Source: Paralcaligenes sp. KSB-10 (GTDB lineage: Bacteria; Pseudomonadota; Gammaproteobacteria; Burkholderiales; Burkholderiaceae_B). Taken from it: a stretch of DNA of 64,000 nucleotides. The notes under the pieces are model-generated. The model saw nothing but the letters and a program-made list of their open reading frames with translations, was not told where the DNA came from and made no database searches. Position numbers and translations under genes: made by a program. Positions 18,939-28,156 of the stretch are shown here, in pieces. Location of the stretch: the NCBI RefSeq assembly GCF_021266465.1, contig NZ_CP089848.1, positions 1,054,001 to 1,118,000 on the forward strand, given 5' to 3'. Positions within the stretch are counted from its first letter, which is position 1, and each line of letters opens with the position of its first letter.

Positions 18939-20222
18939 ATGCGCCCGCCTCCTTATTCACTCCTCGCCCCCGAACTCCCCGGCCAGGCTTCATACGGGCG
19001 CCGCGATTTTTTGAAAGCCGCAAGCGCGCTCGCGCTGCTATCTTCATCGGCCAAGGTCTGGGCCGTTCCTTCGGCCCGGGGCGCCAGGCTGTTGACGGTG
19101 ATGATGCGCGGCGGTTACGACGCGGCGAATTTCCTTGTACCCATCAGTTCCGAAGATTACTACGCGGCGCGCCCCCGCATCGCCGTTGCGCGCCCTGACC
19201 CGCGCAACCCGGACGCTGCCCTTGCTCTGGATGAACACTGGGGGCTGAACCCCGCTGTCAAAGAGCATTTTTTGCCGCTTTATCAAGCCGGCCAGGCGCT
19301 GCTGGTACCCTATTCGGGCAACTCCGGCGCACCACGCAGCCACTTTGAAGCCCAGGATTTAATGGAGCTTGGCCTGGCATCCGGCAATCCGCATCCCAGC
19401 CATCGCAGCGGCTGGATGGGACGACTGATCGAGCGCCTGGGTGTCGCCCACTCCGGCGGCTCGGGCATTTCATTTACGCAAAACCTGGCGCTCTCCATGA
19501 AAGGCAATGTCGCCGTTCCCAATATTGCGCTGTCCGGCGGCACAATGGCCAGAAGCAAACCTCGGCACGACGCGGAAATGCAGCAGCTTTACCGAGGCAG
19601 CTCCCTGGAAAAGCTGCTCGATGAAGGTATCGCGACTCGACAGACCGTCGCCGCCACGCTGGATGCCCCCGATACGCTGCAAAAAGAAATGATCGCGGCC
19701 AGCCGCGGCGCGCCCGACGCTTCGGCATTCGAGAAACAAATGCATTCAATAGCCCGGCTGATGCGAACCCAGCAGGCCTATTCCGTGGGGTTTGTCGATG
19801 TAGGCGGCTGGGACACCCATGTAGGGGAAGGAAACGGCAAAGGCCAGCTATCCGGCAAACTTGGCAATCTGTCCAAAGGTCTGGCCGCTTATGCAAGGGA
19901 AATGGGCCCTGCCTGGCGCCACACCATGGTGCTGGTGATCAGCGAATTTGGCCGCACCTTCAGGGAAAACGGCAACCAGGGCACCGACCACGGCCACGGA
20001 ACAGTCATGTGGGTACTGGGCGGAGGATTACGGGGCGGGCGCCTGGCCGGCCGCCAGGAGCCTGTCACAAACAGCATGTTGAACGAGCAGCGCGACCTGC
20101 CCGTCTACAACGATTACCGCGGCGTCGCCGCCGAAGCCATCGCGGCACTTTACGGCTTGGGAGCCAGGGATCTGGACTATATATTGCCGGGCGCGCCCCG
20201 ACTCAAGCTCGCCCTGGTGTAG
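18939..20222 (+). CDS. DUF1501 domain-containing protein with Tat signal
   Basis: The 427-residue product begins with a twin-arginine signal (GRRDFLKAASALALLSSS near residues 20-37) and belongs to DUF1501, alkaline-phosphatase-fold proteins related to sulfatases. Conserved segments include MMRGGYDAANFLVP, VDVGGWDTH, ISEFGRTFREN and TDHGHGTVMWVLGG with likely metal ligands Asp and His. It forms a pair with the upstream DUF1800 gene. Its last 20 bases overlap the convergent DoxX gene. Export folded through Tat implies a cofactor or metal. Confidence 0.88.
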   Translation: MRPPPYSLLAPELPGQASYGRRDFLKAASALALLSSSAKVWAVPSARGARLLTVMMRGGYDAANFLVPISSEDYYAARPRIAVARPDPRNPDAALALDEHWGLNPAVKEHFLPLYQAGQALLVPYSGNSGAPRSHFEAQDLMELGLASGNPHPSHRSGWMGRLIERLGVAHSGGSGISFTQNLALSMKGNVAVPNIALSGGTMARSKPRHDAEMQQLYRGSSLEKLLDEGIATRQTVAATLDAPDTLQKEMIAASRGAPDASAFEKQMHSIARLMRTQQAYSVGFVDVGGWDTHVGEGNGKGQLSGKLGNLSKGLAAYAREMGPAWRHTMVLVISEFGRTFRENGNQGTDHGHGTVMWVLGGGLRGGRLAGRQEPVTNSMLNEQRDLPVYNDYRGVAAEAIAALYGLGARDLDYILPGAPRLKLALV

Positions 20223-20646
20223 GGGTGGGCCTTATGGTGCCGAACTTGAGTTCCGACAAAATGGCGGCAAGGATCAGGCCGCCGATCACGGTGAAGTGTT
20301 CGAGCACCAGCATCATGTCCAGAAAACTCGCCAGGCCTTGCAGCTTCCAGAACTGATGCGCCACCGGGATCGTTGCCAAGGTGAACACGGCCAGCATGCC
20401 CGCGCCCAGCCAGGCCCAGCGCCGCCCGAAAATAAGCAGTGCCGAGCCAGCCAACTGCACCAATATGACCAGCGCGGCAATAAGCGCCGGCGGCTTCAGG
20501 CCGAACTGCGCCATCTCGGCCTGAGCGGTGGTGAAGTCCCATAACTTGGTGAATCCGCTCGCCCAATAAATGAACGTCAGCGCCGCCACACCCACATAAA
20601 ACAGCCCGTTGGAACGCAACAGGCACGGAATGAATTTGCACATCAT
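20203..20646 (-). CDS. DoxX family membrane protein
   Basis: The 147-residue product has four hydrophobic segments and a DoxX-like pattern (ASGFTKLWDF near residue 30, VILVQLAGSALLIFGRRWAWLGAGMLA, HFTVIGGLILA). DoxX-like proteins are small integral membrane proteins of poorly defined role, some linked to quinone or thiosulfate metabolism. The ATG at 20646 is preceded by AGGGG at a suitable distance; the longer frame to 20718 has no site. It converges on and overlaps the DUF1501 gene end by 20 bases. Confidence 0.82.
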   Translation of the reverse strand: MMCKFIPCLLRSNGLFYVGVAALTFIYWASGFTKLWDFTTAQAEMAQFGLKPPALIAALVILVQLAGSALLIFGRRWAWLGAGMLAVFTLATIPVAHQFWKLQGLASFLDMMLVLEHFTVIGGLILAAILSELKFGTIRPTPTPGRA

Positions 20647-20808
20647 GGATGAACCCCTTTTAGGAAGCGGCGCTATTCTGGACCCACGCTTTCCTCCCGC
20701 CGCCTGGACAAATCGCAAACGGATCGTAGTAGTATTTTGTTACGCCGTCCAGTCATTTCAGCTTGCTCGCCCACCAGCCATAAGAGAAGAATTCCTCGCC
20801 GCCTGCGC

Positions 20809-20841
20809 AAAAAAAAAACGCGCCGATCCGCAACGATCGGC
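20809..20841 (-). terminator. Intrinsic terminator after the NitT/TauT-type ABC operon
   Basis: Read on the reverse strand, GCCGATC-N6-GATCGGC (20822-20841) is followed by GCG and a run of ten T (20809-20818). This is a textbook rho-independent terminator about 60 bases past the permease stop. Confidence 0.85.
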
Positions 20842-20901
20842 ACGCTTCGATTTCCGGCGACCCCGGCGATTGCGCACCAGGCGCACGCCGGCAGCCGGAC
20901 T

Positions 20902-21786
20902 TCAAGCGTTCTCGAACTGCGCCGGGCGCCACTTCAGCAGACGGCCCTCGATGTAAGTCAGAATGTACTCGGCGATCAGGGCCACCACCGCCAGCACTAT
21001 CATGGCCGCAAACACACCGCTGGCGTTGAAGGCGCCTTGGGCCGTGGAAATCAGCAAGCCTATGCCCTCACGCGCGCCCAGGAACTCGCCCACCACGGCA
21101 CCCACCAGCGCGAAGCCAAAGCTGACATGCAGGCTGGCCAGGATCCAGCTCAAGGCCGAGGGAATGACCACTTGCATGGTGACCTGGCGTGGCGAAGCGC
21201 CCAGTATCTGCGCATTGGCAATCATGTAGCGGTCGGCTTCGCGTACTCCCTGAAACGCATTGCCGAACACCACAAAGAACACCATCACCACGGCCAATGC
21301 CACTTTGGAGGCCATGCCCAGGCCCAGCGCAATTACAAAAATGGAGCCCAGCACGACACGTGGAATCGAGTTGGCAACTTTAATGTACACACTGAATATA
21401 TCGGCCAGGAACTGGTTGCGTCCAAGCAGAATGCCGCAAATGACACCCGCGACGCCGCCGATCAGGAACCCGATCAAGGTCTCTTCCAGTGTGACCACCA
21501 CTTGCAGCCACAAGGGCCCCTGCGAGGTGCCTTCCATGGTCCAATCGTAAATCTGCTTGGCGATCAGCGTAGGTTTGGAATAGAAAAAAGGGTCGATCCA
21601 GTGCAGGCTGGCGAATAATTCCCAGCCCCCCAGAACGCCGACCAGAATGGCTAGCCGCCAGAAAATAATCAGTTGGGCGCGACGGCGCACCATGCGCTGC
21701 GCTTCGGTTTCTGCTTGCTGCAGGGTATCTTTGACGGCATTGGCGCGATCGCTGGCCGTCGTGTAAGTATCAGCATGACTGGTCAT
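20902..21786 (-). CDS. ABC transporter permease (NitT/TauT/SsuC type)
   Basis: The 294-residue product has a polar 40-residue N-terminus, six membrane helices and the permease EAA-like loop (ILGASPRQVTMQVVIPSAL). The pattern is that of SsuC/TauC permeases for nitrate, sulfonate, taurine or related anions. It lies 14 bases downstream of the ATPase gene and before an intrinsic terminator, making it the last gene of a three-gene importer operon. Confidence 0.92.
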   Translation of the reverse strand: MTSHADTYTTASDRANAVKDTLQQAETEAQRMVRRRAQLIIFWRLAILVGVLGGWELFASLHWIDPFFYSKPTLIAKQIYDWTMEGTSQGPLWLQVVVTLEETLIGFLIGGVAGVICGILLGRNQFLADIFSVYIKVANSIPRVVLGSIFVIALGLGMASKVALAVVMVFFVVFGNAFQGVREADRYMIANAQILGASPRQVTMQVVIPSALSWILASLHVSFGFALVGAVVGEFLGAREGIGLLISTAQGAFNASGVFAAMIVLAVVALIAEYILTYIEGRLLKWRPAQFENA

Positions 21787-21800
21787 GGTGGAGCACTCCT

Positions 21801-22592
21801 TTAACCGATTTTGACTTCAGCACGCAAATCGTCCCAGATTTCACGTGCATAGCGTATGAATGTTTGTTCGTAGCGCACTTCCGATATAACGCGCGGACGC
21901 GGCAATTCGATGTCGTAAATGTGCTTGACGGTCGCCGGACGGCTCGTCAACACAATGACTTTGTCGGCCAGGGCTATGGCCTCCTCCAGGTCGTGGGTCA
22001 CAAACACCACGGAGCCGCCGCTGGCAGCCCAAAGCTGCAGCAATTCATCCTGCATCACCGTGCGGGTCTGCATATCCAGGGCGCTGAAAGGCTCGTCCAT
22101 CAGCAGGATTTCCGGGCTGTTGATGAATGTCTGGGCCAGCGATACCCGCTTGCGCATGCCGCCAGACAGTTGATGGGGGTAGTGCTGGCCGAATTTTTCC
22201 AGCCCCACACGCCGCAGCCAGTCCTGGGCCAGTTCCTTGGCCTGCGCCGGCTTCTGGCCGCGAAACATCGGGCCGGCCGCCACATTGTCGAGCACGCTGC
22301 GCCACGGAAAGATCGCATCGTTCTGGAATACGAAACCAATCCGCGGATCGATGCCGTCGACGGGCTGGCCCATGACGGTAACCGTGCCTGTGGTCGGTTT
22401 CAGCAAACCCGTGATCAGGCTGAGCGTGGTCGATTTCCCGCAACCCGTCGGGCCCACAATCGCACAAAACTCGCCGCGCTTGACGCTCATGCTGAAATCT
22501 TGCAGGGCAATGGTGGCTTTGCCGTCGGGAGAGATGAAACGGCACGTGATATTCTGCATTTCGATGGCAGACGTCGTGGATTGATCTTGCAT
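21801..22592 (-). CDS. ABC transporter ATP-binding protein (NitT/TauT type)
   Basis: The 263-residue ATPase has Walker A (GPTGCGKSTT), Q-loop (VFQNDAIFPW), signature (LSGGMRKRVSLAQ), Walker B (ILLMDEPFSALD) and the switch His (FVTHDLEEAIAL). It pairs with the downstream permease and the upstream binding protein. About 175 bases without a gene separate it from the binding-protein gene; that stretch holds GC-rich inverted segments that could trim or stabilise the messenger. Confidence 0.94.
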   Translation of the reverse strand: MQDQSTTSAIEMQNITCRFISPDGKATIALQDFSMSVKRGEFCAIVGPTGCGKSTTLSLITGLLKPTTGTVTVMGQPVDGIDPRIGFVFQNDAIFPWRSVLDNVAAGPMFRGQKPAQAKELAQDWLRRVGLEKFGQHYPHQLSGGMRKRVSLAQTFINSPEILLMDEPFSALDMQTRTVMQDELLQLWAASGGSVVFVTHDLEEAIALADKVIVLTSRPATVKHIYDIELPRPRVISEVRYEQTFIRYAREIWDDLRAEVKIG

Positions 22593-22767
22593 GGTTTACT
22601 CAGTAGTTAAAGCATAAGGTTTACGGTGTCGCCCCGTTCGGGCAGCGCGCAAGCGACCTGGCCGCGCGAACCCGAAGGCCGTGGCTACAGAGCCTCTGCC
22701 CGGCCCGGAATCAAGGTTTGCGCACATCGCATCCACCGCAAAGCCGGGCCACGCGGCCGTCAACCGG

Positions 22768-23784
22768 CTATTTTTTATTGGCGGCGTCCACAAATGCCGT
22801 GGTGTACGTCTTGGACAAATCGATATGAGCCGCCTTCACCTGCGGCTTGAAGGTCGACAGAACCTTCAGGACAGTCGGAGGTCCGTTTTCAGGCATGCGG
22901 CCATCGGCGGTGAACATCGGCATGGAGGCCTTCAGCGCCTTGATGTACAAGTCCTTGTTGCCGGCGTAGTAATCCTTGGGCATTTTGTCGGCGATTTCTT
23001 CAGCCGAATGCGTATGGATGTACTTCATGGTTTTCACAAAGGCATTGGCCAGTTTCTGGGCTTCGGCCTTGTGGCTGTCCACCCAGGCATTGGGCATGTA
23101 CAGGCTGGCGGCGGGATACAAGCCACCCAGGGCTTTTTCCGTATCGGCGGGAGTGCGCATGTCGACCAATACCTTGCCCTGCCCGCTGGCTACAAGCTGA
23201 GTGACGGTCGGATCGGTGGTCATGCCGGCATCGATGCGGTTTTGCTGAATGGAAGCAATAAAGGTATTGCCCGCGCCTACCGGCAGAATCGTGTAATCGC
23301 CATGCTTCAAACCGGCAACGAACGCCATGTATTGCGTCAGGAAATCGGTGGAGGAACCCAGCCCCGTCACACCCAGGGTCTTGCCCTTGAAGTCGGCTGG
23401 GCCTTTGATCTTGCCTTCCTGCTTGGCGGCAATGACTTCCACTTCGCCCGGCGCCTGCGAAAACTGCACTATCGATTCGACGTTCTTGCCTTTGGCCTGC
23501 AAATCAATCGAGTGATCATAGAAACCCACTACGCCCTGGACGGCGCCGGCCAGCATTTCGTTTTCGGCATTGACGCCGGCGGGCTCGGAGAGCAAATCGA
23601 CGTTCAGGCCTTCGGCTTTGAAATAGCCCAGGTTGTCGGCCAGCTTGGCCGGAAGATAAATGATCTTGTTGATGCCGCCCACCATAATGGTGATCTTGTC
23701 TGCCGCTTGAGCTGTGCTCATTGCGCAGGCAGCCAAGGCGGAGGCAACCGCGGTATATTTAAGAATACGAGCAATACTGGACAT
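22768..23784 (-). CDS. ABC transporter substrate-binding protein (NMT1/TauA type)
   Basis: The 338-residue precursor has a clear signal peptide ending AQA and a mature domain of the SsuA/TauA/NMT1 type (KITIMVGGINKIIYLPAKLADNLGYF, GLGSSTDFLTQYMA). It would bind a small organic anion in the periplasm. It heads the importer operon and is transcribed divergently from the tctD-tctE two-component genes, with 256 bases between, which suggests TctD may control it. The ligand is unknown. Confidence 0.92.
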   Translation of the reverse strand: MSSIARILKYTAVASALAACAMSTAQAADKITIMVGGINKIIYLPAKLADNLGYFKAEGLNVDLLSEPAGVNAENEMLAGAVQGVVGFYDHSIDLQAKGKNVESIVQFSQAPGEVEVIAAKQEGKIKGPADFKGKTLGVTGLGSSTDFLTQYMAFVAGLKHGDYTILPVGAGNTFIASIQQNRIDAGMTTDPTVTQLVASGQGKVLVDMRTPADTEKALGGLYPAASLYMPNAWVDSHKAEAQKLANAFVKTMKYIHTHSAEEIADKMPKDYYAGNKDLYIKALKASMPMFTADGRMPENGPPTVLKVLSTFKPQVKAAHIDLSKTYTTAFVDAANKK

Positions 23785-24040
23785 AAGGGTCTCCTGATTG
23801 AAAAGCGATTTTTATCGACCTGACATTGGAAATGCCACAATTGCAATGCTAGAGGCGCCGACTTTCATCCAGCTTTCGCCAGGCAAGCGAAAACATAGGG
23901 GGAAACCCGTGTTTTGCCCGAAACCAGGCTTATCCACACCAGGCACGGCAATTTCTTTAAGGGCTTTGTCAGTCTGACACCCAATACTGCCCGTATGAAC
24001 AAAGCCATCCACCCGCCAACGCTCCCATAGATTCAAAAAC

Positions 24041-24715
24041 ATGAGACTGCTACTCGTCGAAGACAACCAGGAACTGGCACTGTGGCTGTCCACTGTTTTG
24101 CAGGAAGACGCCTTTCGGGTGGATTGCGTGCACGACGCGGAAACGGCGAATGTCCTGCTCAACGACGAACATTACGACGCGGTGCTGCTCGACCTGAAAC
24201 TCCCCAGCGCCAGTGGGCAAAGCGTCTTGCGCCGCTTGCGCCGCCAGCAGAACCAGACCCCCGTCATGGTGCTGACGGCCAGCGACTCGCTGGACCTGAA
24301 GGTCGAGTGCCTGGAAACCGGCGCCGACGATTATCTGGTAAAGCCCTTCGAAGTCCGCGAACTCGTGGCCCGCATCAAGGCCCTGATCCGGCGCCACAGC
24401 GGCAGCGCAACCCCGTTGCTGGCCTGTGCCGACCTGAACTACGACACCAATACGCGGCAATTCCAGATCGGCGGCGAAGCCCTGACTTTGCCTCCCCGCG
24501 AACACAGTCTGCTCGAAGCCCTGCTCATGCATCAAGGCAAGACCATGAGCAAGGCCAGCCTGATGCAGAGCGTTTTTGGCCTGAGCGCCGAAGCCAGTGA
24601 AGATGCCCTGGAAATTTATATTCATCGCCTGCGGCGCAAGCTCGACGCTTCGCAAGCCACCATCGTCACGCTGCGCGGGCTGGGCTACCTGCTGACCCCG
24701 CGCCACTCCGCATGA
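24041..24715 (+). CDS. tctD: TctD-like OmpR-family response regulator
   Basis: The 224-residue protein has a receiver domain with acidic pocket (Glu7, Asp8), phospho-acceptor Asp51 in VLLDLKLPS, Thr79 and Lys101 in VKPF, then an OmpR winged-helix DNA-binding domain ending LRGLGYLLTP. It resembles TctD, which activates tricarboxylate uptake genes. It overlaps the kinase gene by 4 bases (ATGA). The adjoining divergent genes encode an ABC importer, not a tctCBA transporter, so its target may differ from classical TctD. Confidence 0.88.
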   Translation: MRLLLVEDNQELALWLSTVLQEDAFRVDCVHDAETANVLLNDEHYDAVLLDLKLPSASGQSVLRRLRRQQNQTPVMVLTASDSLDLKVECLETGADDYLVKPFEVRELVARIKALIRRHSGSATPLLACADLNYDTNTRQFQIGGEALTLPPREHSLLEALLMHQGKTMSKASLMQSVFGLSAEASEDALEIYIHRLRRKLDASQATIVTLRGLGYLLTPRHSA

Positions 24716-26097
24716 ACAGCTTGCGCGTTCGCCTGGCGCTGTGGGTGCTGCTGCCCTTGTCGGTCGCCCTGTCGTTCAGCATCTGGTTTTCCTATCAGGA
24801 TGGCCTGCAGGATGCACAGGCGCAGCAAGATCACCAGCTCTGGACCTCGGCCCAGATTATTGCCGGGCAGATACAGTGGGTCGACGGCCACCTGATGTCG
24901 TCCGTGCCGCCCGTGGCACTGGAAGTATTTGCGTCGGCAAGCCACGACCAGGTTTTTTTTTCGGCCTCTACCGATAACGGCCATCTATTGGCCGGCTGGC
25001 CCAATCTACCCATAGAATTCACGCCGACCACGACTCAGCGCGAAAGCTACCAGGACATGATCTACCAGGGCCAGCAACTGCGCAGCTACAGCATGGTTCG
25101 CGATTTTTTCGATTCGGGCAAATCCCGGGAAGTCACGGTAACCGTGGCAAAGACCCAGAATCAGCTTGCCGCGGACGCCCGGGAGCTGTGGTGGCCCAAT
25201 ATGCTGCGCGAAAGCGGCATGCTGGTGCTGGTGCTGGTGCTGATGCTGCTTGGCCTGCGTCACGAGCTGAAACCCCTGGCGGCTCTGCGGGGCGCGGTGC
25301 TCAATCGCGAGCACACCGATCTGCGCCCCATACAACTGAAAGACCTCCCTCTGGAACTGCGCCCGGTGGTGGAAACCATCAATCAATATGGCGCACGCAT
25401 ACAAAGGCAGATCGATTCGCGCAAACGCTTTATTGAAGACGCCGCGCACCAGTTGCGCACCCCCATGGCCTTGCTCAGCACTCAATTGCATTATGCGGCC
25501 GGCCTGGCCTCGACACCGGAATTGAAAAAAATTCTTGCCGCGTTAAGCCAGAACCGGCAGCAAATTACCCAACTGGTGAATCAGCTGTTGAGCCTCTCCC
25601 AGGCGGAAAGCCTGCGCGCCGGGCACGCGGCGCGGGTACCGCTGGATATGCTCCCACTGGTGCACGAAGTGCTGGTCGAACTCGCCCCCTTGGCGGCACA
25701 CCGCGAAATCGATCTGGGCATCGGCCCCGGAGCCGACCAGGCCAGGCTCTACGCCCACCGCCCCGCCTTGTATGCACTGCTGTTCAATCTGGCCGACAAC
25801 GCCATCCGCTACACCCCGCCCGGCGGCAGCGTCACGGTATCGGTCGCGACAACGCCCGAAGGCCATGTCGTGCTGGAGGTGGAAGATACCGGCCCCGGCA
25901 TCCCGCCGGAATTGCGTACGCGTGTGTTCGAGCGTTTCAATCGCGGCAACGCCACCGACCAGGAAGGCACGGGCCTGGGCCTGGCCATCGTCCAGGAGGC
26001 TGCCGCCGCTTGCGGCGGCCATGTCAGCCTGCACACCGGCCGACAGGGCACAGGATTGCGGGCGACAGTGAAATTCAAATCGGCCCGACCGGCTTGA
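24712..26097 (+). CDS. tctE: TctE-like sensor histidine kinase
   Basis: The 461-residue kinase has a first membrane helix at about 8-28, a periplasmic sensor region to about 165, a second helix (170-182), a short linker, the H-box with His246 (EDAAHQLRTPMALL), the N-box NLADNAIRYTPP and G-boxes DTGPGIPPELR and GTGLGLAIV. The sensor domain and length match TctE, which detects tricarboxylates. It is translationally coupled to tctD. Confidence 0.9.
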   Translation: MNSLRVRLALWVLLPLSVALSFSIWFSYQDGLQDAQAQQDHQLWTSAQIIAGQIQWVDGHLMSSVPPVALEVFASASHDQVFFSASTDNGHLLAGWPNLPIEFTPTTTQRESYQDMIYQGQQLRSYSMVRDFFDSGKSREVTVTVAKTQNQLAADARELWWPNMLRESGMLVLVLVLMLLGLRHELKPLAALRGAVLNREHTDLRPIQLKDLPLELRPVVETINQYGARIQRQIDSRKRFIEDAAHQLRTPMALLSTQLHYAAGLASTPELKKILAALSQNRQQITQLVNQLLSLSQAESLRAGHAARVPLDMLPLVHEVLVELAPLAAHREIDLGIGPGADQARLYAHRPALYALLFNLADNAIRYTPPGGSVTVSVATTPEGHVVLEVEDTGPGIPPELRTRVFERFNRGNATDQEGTGLGLAIVQEAAAACGGHVSLHTGRQGTGLRATVKFKSARPA

Positions 26098-26154
26098 TGA
26101 CACCCGCAATGCCAACATCCCGCCGCAAGGCCCGGCATCCGGCGCCCCGCTTCC

Positions 26155-26364
26155 TTACAAGAACGACCGGACCAACTCCTTGGCCAGCTCGGCCTGATCG
26201 TCCTCGACCATCAGCATTTGGGCGTTGAGGCTGTTCGAGATCGGCCCGGGGTACATCGAACTGAATGCCCCGCCACGCATAAAGAATGAAATGCCATAGG
26301 CCTGCATCAGCGATGCAATCACAGCCGCCTCGGACTCCGACTTCGGAGAATATACGGGAATCAT
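26155..26364 (-). CDS. DUF2007 domain-containing small protein
   Basis: The 69-residue product matches the DUF2007 pattern: a start VYSPKSESEAAVIASLMQAYGI, a central FMRGGAFSSMYPG, and a C-terminal VEDDQAELAKELV. DUF2007 proteins are small, with a ferredoxin-like fold, and are called putative signal-transducing proteins without a proven role. It converges on tctE and has no clear operon partner. Confidence 0.75.
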   Translation of the reverse strand: MIPVYSPKSESEAAVIASLMQAYGISFFMRGGAFSSMYPGPISNSLNAQMLMVEDDQAELAKELVRSFL

Positions 26365-26450
26365 ATCTCGCCCCTCTGCGTATTTTTATCTGTCCAACGG
26401 CTTGCCCGCCCCTGCTTGCGGGCCAAGTCGCCGTTCCACGAACCATAAGC

Positions 26451-27038
26451 TTACTCTTTGCCGCGCGCCACGATTTCACGCTCCACGCGCCGGTCTGGAA
26501 TCAACCACATGCAGGCCGCCCCAATATAAAAAGCGCCGGCCAGCCACGACGACACGAACGAACTGCCAATGCCCAGCAGATACAGCACCGGCGAGATCTT
26601 GCCTTTTTTGTCCGCGCCGACAGCATGGGCAAGCGGGGAATCCGCCCCTTGCGACCTGACGATCAGGTTCTGCAAAATGACATACGCGATTGCGCAGCAC
26701 AACAGATTAAGGCCATAGAGAAACAACGCCGCCGGCGCAAAATGATTTTCCCCCATCCAGCCGGTGGTGAACGGCAATAGCGACAACCAGAACAGCAAAT
26801 GCAGATTTGCCCAAAGTATCGTTCCATTTACCTTATTGACCAGATGCAGCATGTGGTGGTGGTTATTCCAATATATCCCCAGGTAGATAAAACTCAGGAC
26901 ATAGCTCAGGAATACCGGCACCACAGGCACAAGCGCCGCGAAATCCGACCCATGGGGCACCTTCATTTCCAGCACCATAATGGTCAGTATGATCGCGAGC
27001 ACGCCGTCGCTGAAAGCTTCAAGGCGGTTTTTATTCAT
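26451..27038 (-). CDS. TMEM175-family (DUF1211) potassium channel-like protein
   Basis: The 195-residue product has six hydrophobic segments and the family signature RLEAFSDGVLAIILT right after the start; the FSD motif lines the selectivity filter in bacterial TMEM175 channels, which conduct potassium as tetramers. The ATG at 27038 is chosen because it places the signature helix at the N-terminus and follows GGGGAAG; the longer frame to 27089 adds an unrelated leader. Length is usual for the bacterial form. Function as a channel is family inference. Confidence 0.85.
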   Translation of the reverse strand: MNKNRLEAFSDGVLAIILTIMVLEMKVPHGSDFAALVPVVPVFLSYVLSFIYLGIYWNNHHHMLHLVNKVNGTILWANLHLLFWLSLLPFTTGWMGENHFAPAALFLYGLNLLCCAIAYVILQNLIVRSQGADSPLAHAVGADKKGKISPVLYLLGIGSSFVSSWLAGAFYIGAACMWLIPDRRVEREIVARGKE

Positions 27039-27157
27039 GGAACGCTTCCCCAAGATTGGAATTCTATAGGTCACCATTTTAAATAACAAAACCCCGGACT
27101 AATACAGGTACATCGACGGCATCGTCACAGAACAATTTTTTTCAAAAAAATTTCGGA

Positions 27158-28063
27158 TTAGCGCTGGTATTTTTTGGCATATTGGTCGCATAGCTCCATA
27201 AAAGTCTGCGCCGCTGGCGACGGCGACCTAGCCTTCAGCCGCACCACACAAATCGAACGATGAATCTCCGGAGATACAAGATCGACGGTCGCAAGATTGC
27301 CGGAGTTGACCAAAGGAATCAACGATGCCGGCAGAATCCCTACCCCCAGCTTATTGAGAATAAAGCCGATCAAGGTGCTTGTTTGTTCGACTTCAAATGA
27401 TGGCTGGAATTTTTTCCCATGCTGCAGGTATTCGGCCTCCATCAGAATCCTGACATTACTTGTGCTCCTCAGCGAAACCAAACGATACGGCTGCAACTTA
27501 GTCCAGGTCACTTTTTTATACTTGGCCAGATCGTGATCAGGAGGGCAAACCAAGACCAGGCGATCCAGGAACAGCTCGCGATGCACTAAATCTTCGTCCA
27601 GAAATTTCGCCGGCGCCAATGCCAGCTCAACCGTCCCCGCCTTCAAAAGCTCGATCGACACCTCAGACAGCGCATCGTGCACGCGCAGGGCTATTTCAGG
27701 ATACTTTTGTTGAAACGCATTAAGCACCTCGGGCAGAAAGGTCGCCGCCAATGAGGGGGCGGCCGATATCGCCAGGCTACCTCGCTTCCCGCTGACCAAA
27801 TCGCTGATACTCGAAAGCGAAGAATCAAAGTCGTCAAGCATACGCGAAACCACTACCAGCAATTCGGCCCCTATTGGCGTAAGAATCACGGTCCGGGTCG
27901 TCCGGTCAAACAAAACAGCATCAACCCTTTCTTCGAGCTTGCGTATGGCAGCGCTAAGCGCAGGCTGCGACAAATAGACGTTTTTGGCAGCCTCGCTGAA
28001 ATTGAGTGTGCGCGCCAGCGCCACAAAAGCTTCCAATTGCCGGAAAGTGATATTTATTTTCAT
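27158..28063 (-). CDS. LysR-type transcriptional regulator
   Basis: The 301-residue protein begins with the LysR winged-helix domain (FRQLEAFVALARTLNFSEAAKNVYLSQPALSAAIRKLE, written in part) followed by an effector-binding domain. The start at 28063 puts the HTH at the expected position; the longer frame to 28132 reads into the promoter. It is divergent from the TauD-MR/MLE-Bug-Bug-FAH operon, 93 bases away, and most likely regulates it in response to the operon substrate. A dyad in the gap is a candidate binding site. Confidence 0.92.
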   Translation of the reverse strand: MKINITFRQLEAFVALARTLNFSEAAKNVYLSQPALSAAIRKLEERVDAVLFDRTTRTVILTPIGAELLVVVSRMLDDFDSSLSSISDLVSGKRGSLAISAAPSLAATFLPEVLNAFQQKYPEIALRVHDALSEVSIELLKAGTVELALAPAKFLDEDLVHRELFLDRLVLVCPPDHDLAKYKKVTWTKLQPYRLVSLRSTSNVRILMEAEYLQHGKKFQPSFEVEQTSTLIGFILNKLGVGILPASLIPLVNSGNLATVDLVSPEIHRSICVVRLKARSPSPAAQTFMELCDQYAKKYQR

Positions 28064-28097
28064 AACAAATAAATTTATAACATAAATAAATTGGACT

Positions 28098-28118
28098 GAT
28101 AAATAGCCTGTTTTTATC
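28098..28118. promoter_or_regulatory. Dyad GATAAA-N9-TTTATC, candidate LysR operator
   Basis: Perfect 6-base arms flank a 9-base spacer, midway between the divergent LysR gene (start 28063) and the TauD-like gene (start 28157). The spacing and position suit a LysR recognition site with a T-N11-A core. The surrounding 50 bases are AT-rich, so chance dyads are more likely than elsewhere. Confidence 0.4.
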
Positions 28119-28156
28119 ATCCCAACATCCAATAGATCTTTTTAAAGGAGATAACG

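Noticed and set aside
20737-21618. 293-residue forward frame
   Set aside because: It lies mostly antisense to the ABC permease gene, whose product is plainly recognisable; the frame is His/Gln-rich as is typical of shadow frames in GC-rich DNA.
22681-23823. 380-residue forward frame
   Set aside because: Antisense to the NMT1/TauA-type binding-protein gene; no family resemblance of its own.
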